Positions 12,411 to 13,810 of a stretch of 13,810 nt of DNA are shown here, in pieces; within the stretch, counting starts at the first letter, position 1; every line of letters begins with the position of its first letter. Source of the stretch: CAYRMV01 sp964425255 (lineage in GTDB: Bacteria > Bacteroidota > Bacteroidia > Flavobacteriales_D > Crocinitomicaceae). The notes beneath the pieces are model-generated. The model ran no database searches. It worked only from the letters and a program-made list of their open reading frames with translations, and had not been told where the DNA came from. The stretch spans positions 1 to 13,810 of the forward strand of contig CAYRMV010000092.1 of assembly GCA_964425255.1 (NCBI GenBank), in the 5' to 3' direction. Made by a program: the position numbers and the translations under genes.

Positions 12411-13664
12411 TTATCCTTTGAATTTCTTAACGATCACAGAAGTGTTGTGTCCACCAAAACCAAATGTATTGGAAAGAGCCACGTTTACTGTTCTGTGTTG
12501 TGCTTGGTTGAATGTGAAGTTCAACTTATTATCCAACTCCGGATCATCCGTAAAATGATTGATCGTTGGAGGTACGATGTCGTTTTTCACGGACAAGATA
12601 CAAGCAATTGCTTCAATTGCACCCGCTGCACCCAACAAGTGTCCAGTCATCGATTTCGTTGAACTGATGTTTAGATTGTAAGCATGATCACCAAAAACAT
12701 GCAAAATTGCTTTTGTTTCAGCGATGTCGCCCAAAGGGGTAGAAGTTCCGTGAACATTTACATAATCCACTTCTTCTGGTTTCATTTCTGCATCTTCAAG
12801 AGCAGCTAACATCACATTTCGTGCACCAATTCCATCTGGATGAGGGGCAGTCATGTGGTAAGCATCTCCTGACATTCCGCCTCCGCATACTTCTGCATAA
12901 ATTTTTGCTCCGCGGCGAATAGCGTGTTCGTATTCTTCTAAAATAAGTGCTCCTGCACCTTCACCTAATACAAAACCATCCCGTTCTGCATCAAACGGGC
13001 GAGAAGCTGTTTCAGGAGAATCATTGCGGGTAGAAAGTGCTTTCAAGGCATTGAATCCACCCATTCCCATTTCATTAACTGCAGCTTCTGATCCACCTGT
13101 CACAATCGCATCTGCTTTTCCTAAACGAATTAAGTTGAAAGCGTCAATAATCGCGTTGGTTGAAGAAGCACATGCTGAAACGGTAACATAATTCGGTCCG
13201 CGCAAACCATATTTAATTGAAATATGACCAGCAGCGATATCCGAAATCATTTTTGGAATAAAGAATGGATTAAACTTCGGTGTTCCATCTCCTGCAAAAA
13301 AGTTTTGCGCTTCGTCTTGGAACGTTTTCAATCCACCGATACCTGATCCCCAAATAACACCAATACGGTCGGTATTTGGATTGGATTCCATCAAGCCCGA
13401 ATCCGCCATAGCTTCACTAGCGGAAACCATGGCGTATTGGGAAAATTGATCTAATTTACGTGCTTCTTTACGGTCGATAAAATCTTCCGCATTGAAGTTT
13501 TTCACTTCACACGCAAATTGTGTTTTGAACAAAGAAGCATCGAATTGTTGGATTGGAGCAGCGCCGCTTTTCCCTTGAATTAATCCGTCCCAATACTCGG
13601 CAACGGTATTACCAATGGGTGTTAACGCACCCAAACCAGTTACAACAACTCTTTTTAATTCCAT
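12411..13664 (-). CDS. fabF: 3-oxoacyl-[acyl-carrier-protein] synthase II (KAS II)
   Basis: Cytoplasmic condensing enzyme of type II fatty acid synthesis, which joins malonyl-ACP to acyl-ACP with loss of CO2. At 417 residues it is full length from the ATG at 13664 (MELKRVVVTGLGALTP). The catalytic triad is C165 in VSACASS, H305 in VHGTSTPLGD and H342 in GHLLGAAGA, with K337 in STKSMTGH. The conserved SRPFDAERDGFVLGEGA (221–237) and the C-terminal NTFGFGGHN (399–407) are present. It is 35 nt after the acpP stop and 5 nt before rnc, the standard acpP–fabF–rnc run. No regulatory site is visible inside the window; the promoter probably lies upstream of acpP, outside it. Confidence 0.98.
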   Translation of the reverse strand: MELKRVVVTGLGALTPIGNTVAEYWDGLIQGKSGAAPIQQFDASLFKTQFACEVKNFNAEDFIDRKEARKLDQFSQYAMVSASEAMADSGLMESNPNTDRIGVIWGSGIGGLKTFQDEAQNFFAGDGTPKFNPFFIPKMISDIAAGHISIKYGLRGPNYVTVSACASSTNAIIDAFNLIRLGKADAIVTGGSEAAVNEMGMGGFNALKALSTRNDSPETASRPFDAERDGFVLGEGAGALILEEYEHAIRRGAKIYAEVCGGGMSGDAYHMTAPHPDGIGARNVMLAALEDAEMKPEEVDYVNVHGTSTPLGDIAETKAILHVFGDHAYNLNISSTKSMTGHLLGAAGAIEAIACILSVKNDIVPPTINHFTDDPELDNKLNFTFNQAQHRTVNVALSNTFGFGGHNTSVIVKKFKG

Positions 13665-13699
13665 AAAATGTTCTTAGTTCAACAATTATTTATGCTTGA

Positions 13700-13756
13700 T
13701 TACGCGTTTTTCTCGATGTAAGATACTGCATCACCTACCGTTTGGATAGTTTCTCC
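13700..13756 (-). pseudogene. acpP: 3' fragment of acyl carrier protein gene, cut off near the window end
   Basis: The last 18 codons of ACP are present (TVGDAVSYIEKNA then TAA at 13700–13702). TVGDAV is the typical helix IV start, and the position before fabF confirms the gene. Reading back into the gene, the frame fails at once: the codons before G/E at 13751–13756 would be CCT and then TGA. The expected acidic helix III and the DSL phosphopantetheine site are absent. Homology therefore ends between 13753 and 13757. ACP is essential, so an assembly join is more likely than a true truncation. Confidence 0.85.
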
Positions 13757-13810
13757 AGGTCACTCTTAAGCCCGGCAAGGTCACGCTCAGGTTCACGGCT
13801 GAAGGGTTCG
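13757..13810 (+). other. Foreign-looking GC-rich terminus with a plus-strand open frame
   Basis: This 54-nt stretch is about 59% GC (32 of 54), far above the AT-rich window. The plus-strand frame from 13759 is open and reads VTLKPGKVTLRFTAEGF, a typical β-sandwich segment such as occurs at the ends of glycoside hydrolases or Ig-like domains. It does not continue acpP. It is probably a coding fragment from another genome joined at a contig end; the family guess is weak. Confidence 0.6.

Noticed and set aside
1..13810. CRISPR arrays, tRNA/rRNA genes, restriction or defence systems
   Set aside because: I saw no spaced direct repeats, no tRNA-like cloverleaf with a conserved T-arm, and no nuclease, methylase or toxin families beyond RNase III.

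Overview
The window is about 13.8 kb of AT-rich DNA from a member of the Bacteroidota, probably Flavobacteriales and possibly near Fluviicola/Crocinitomicaceae. The evidence is the minus-strand order acpP–fabF–rnc–IPExxxVDY protein–pyk (a conserved Bacteroidota arrangement), promoters of the Bacteroidota type (TTTG-N21-TAnnTTTn), and a large secreted lamin-tail protein with a gliding/T9SS-like C-terminal region. The species-level placement is inference.

Left part (1–3001, plus strand): the 3' part of a TPR/LytS-type sensor histidine kinase is followed after 2 nt by its LytTR response regulator. A 471-bp spacer comes next. It holds a short minus-strand open frame that looks like a decayed gene end, possibly RNase Z, and a strong terminator with no obvious gene of its own. 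Then come a clear promoter and two small conserved-looking genes, the second with a very acidic tail, closed by a terminator.

Middle (3209–4440): a secreted-protein gene is split by one in-frame TAA. Fifteen nt later comes a small secreted TPR-like protein. Next is a terminator that mainly serves the minus-strand asd gene.

asd to 9667: asd (aspartate-semialdehyde dehydrogenase) and the 859-residue lamin-tail protein diverge from a 65-bp spacer in which the two predicted promoters overlap. Downstream are a lipoprotein–Pmp3 fusion, a DUF2752 membrane protein carrying two long perfect inverted repeats in its reading frame, and a small outer-membrane-barrel-like protein. A bidirectional terminator separates these from pyk.

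Right part (9684–13756, minus strand): fatty acid synthesis (acpP end, fabF), RNA processing (rnc, apparently TTG-initiated), the IPExxxVDY protein and pyruvate kinase. At about 13754–13757 the acpP reading frame ends abruptly. The last ~54 bases are about 59% GC and read as a foreign-looking open frame on the plus strand, most simply a chimeric join at a contig end.

I found no CRISPR array, tRNA, rRNA, intact insertion sequence or obvious defence system. Most of the window is ordinary chromosome. The points worth a second look are the interrupted gene, the spacer remnant, the DUF2752 hairpins, the lipoprotein–Pmp3 architecture and the foreign terminus.
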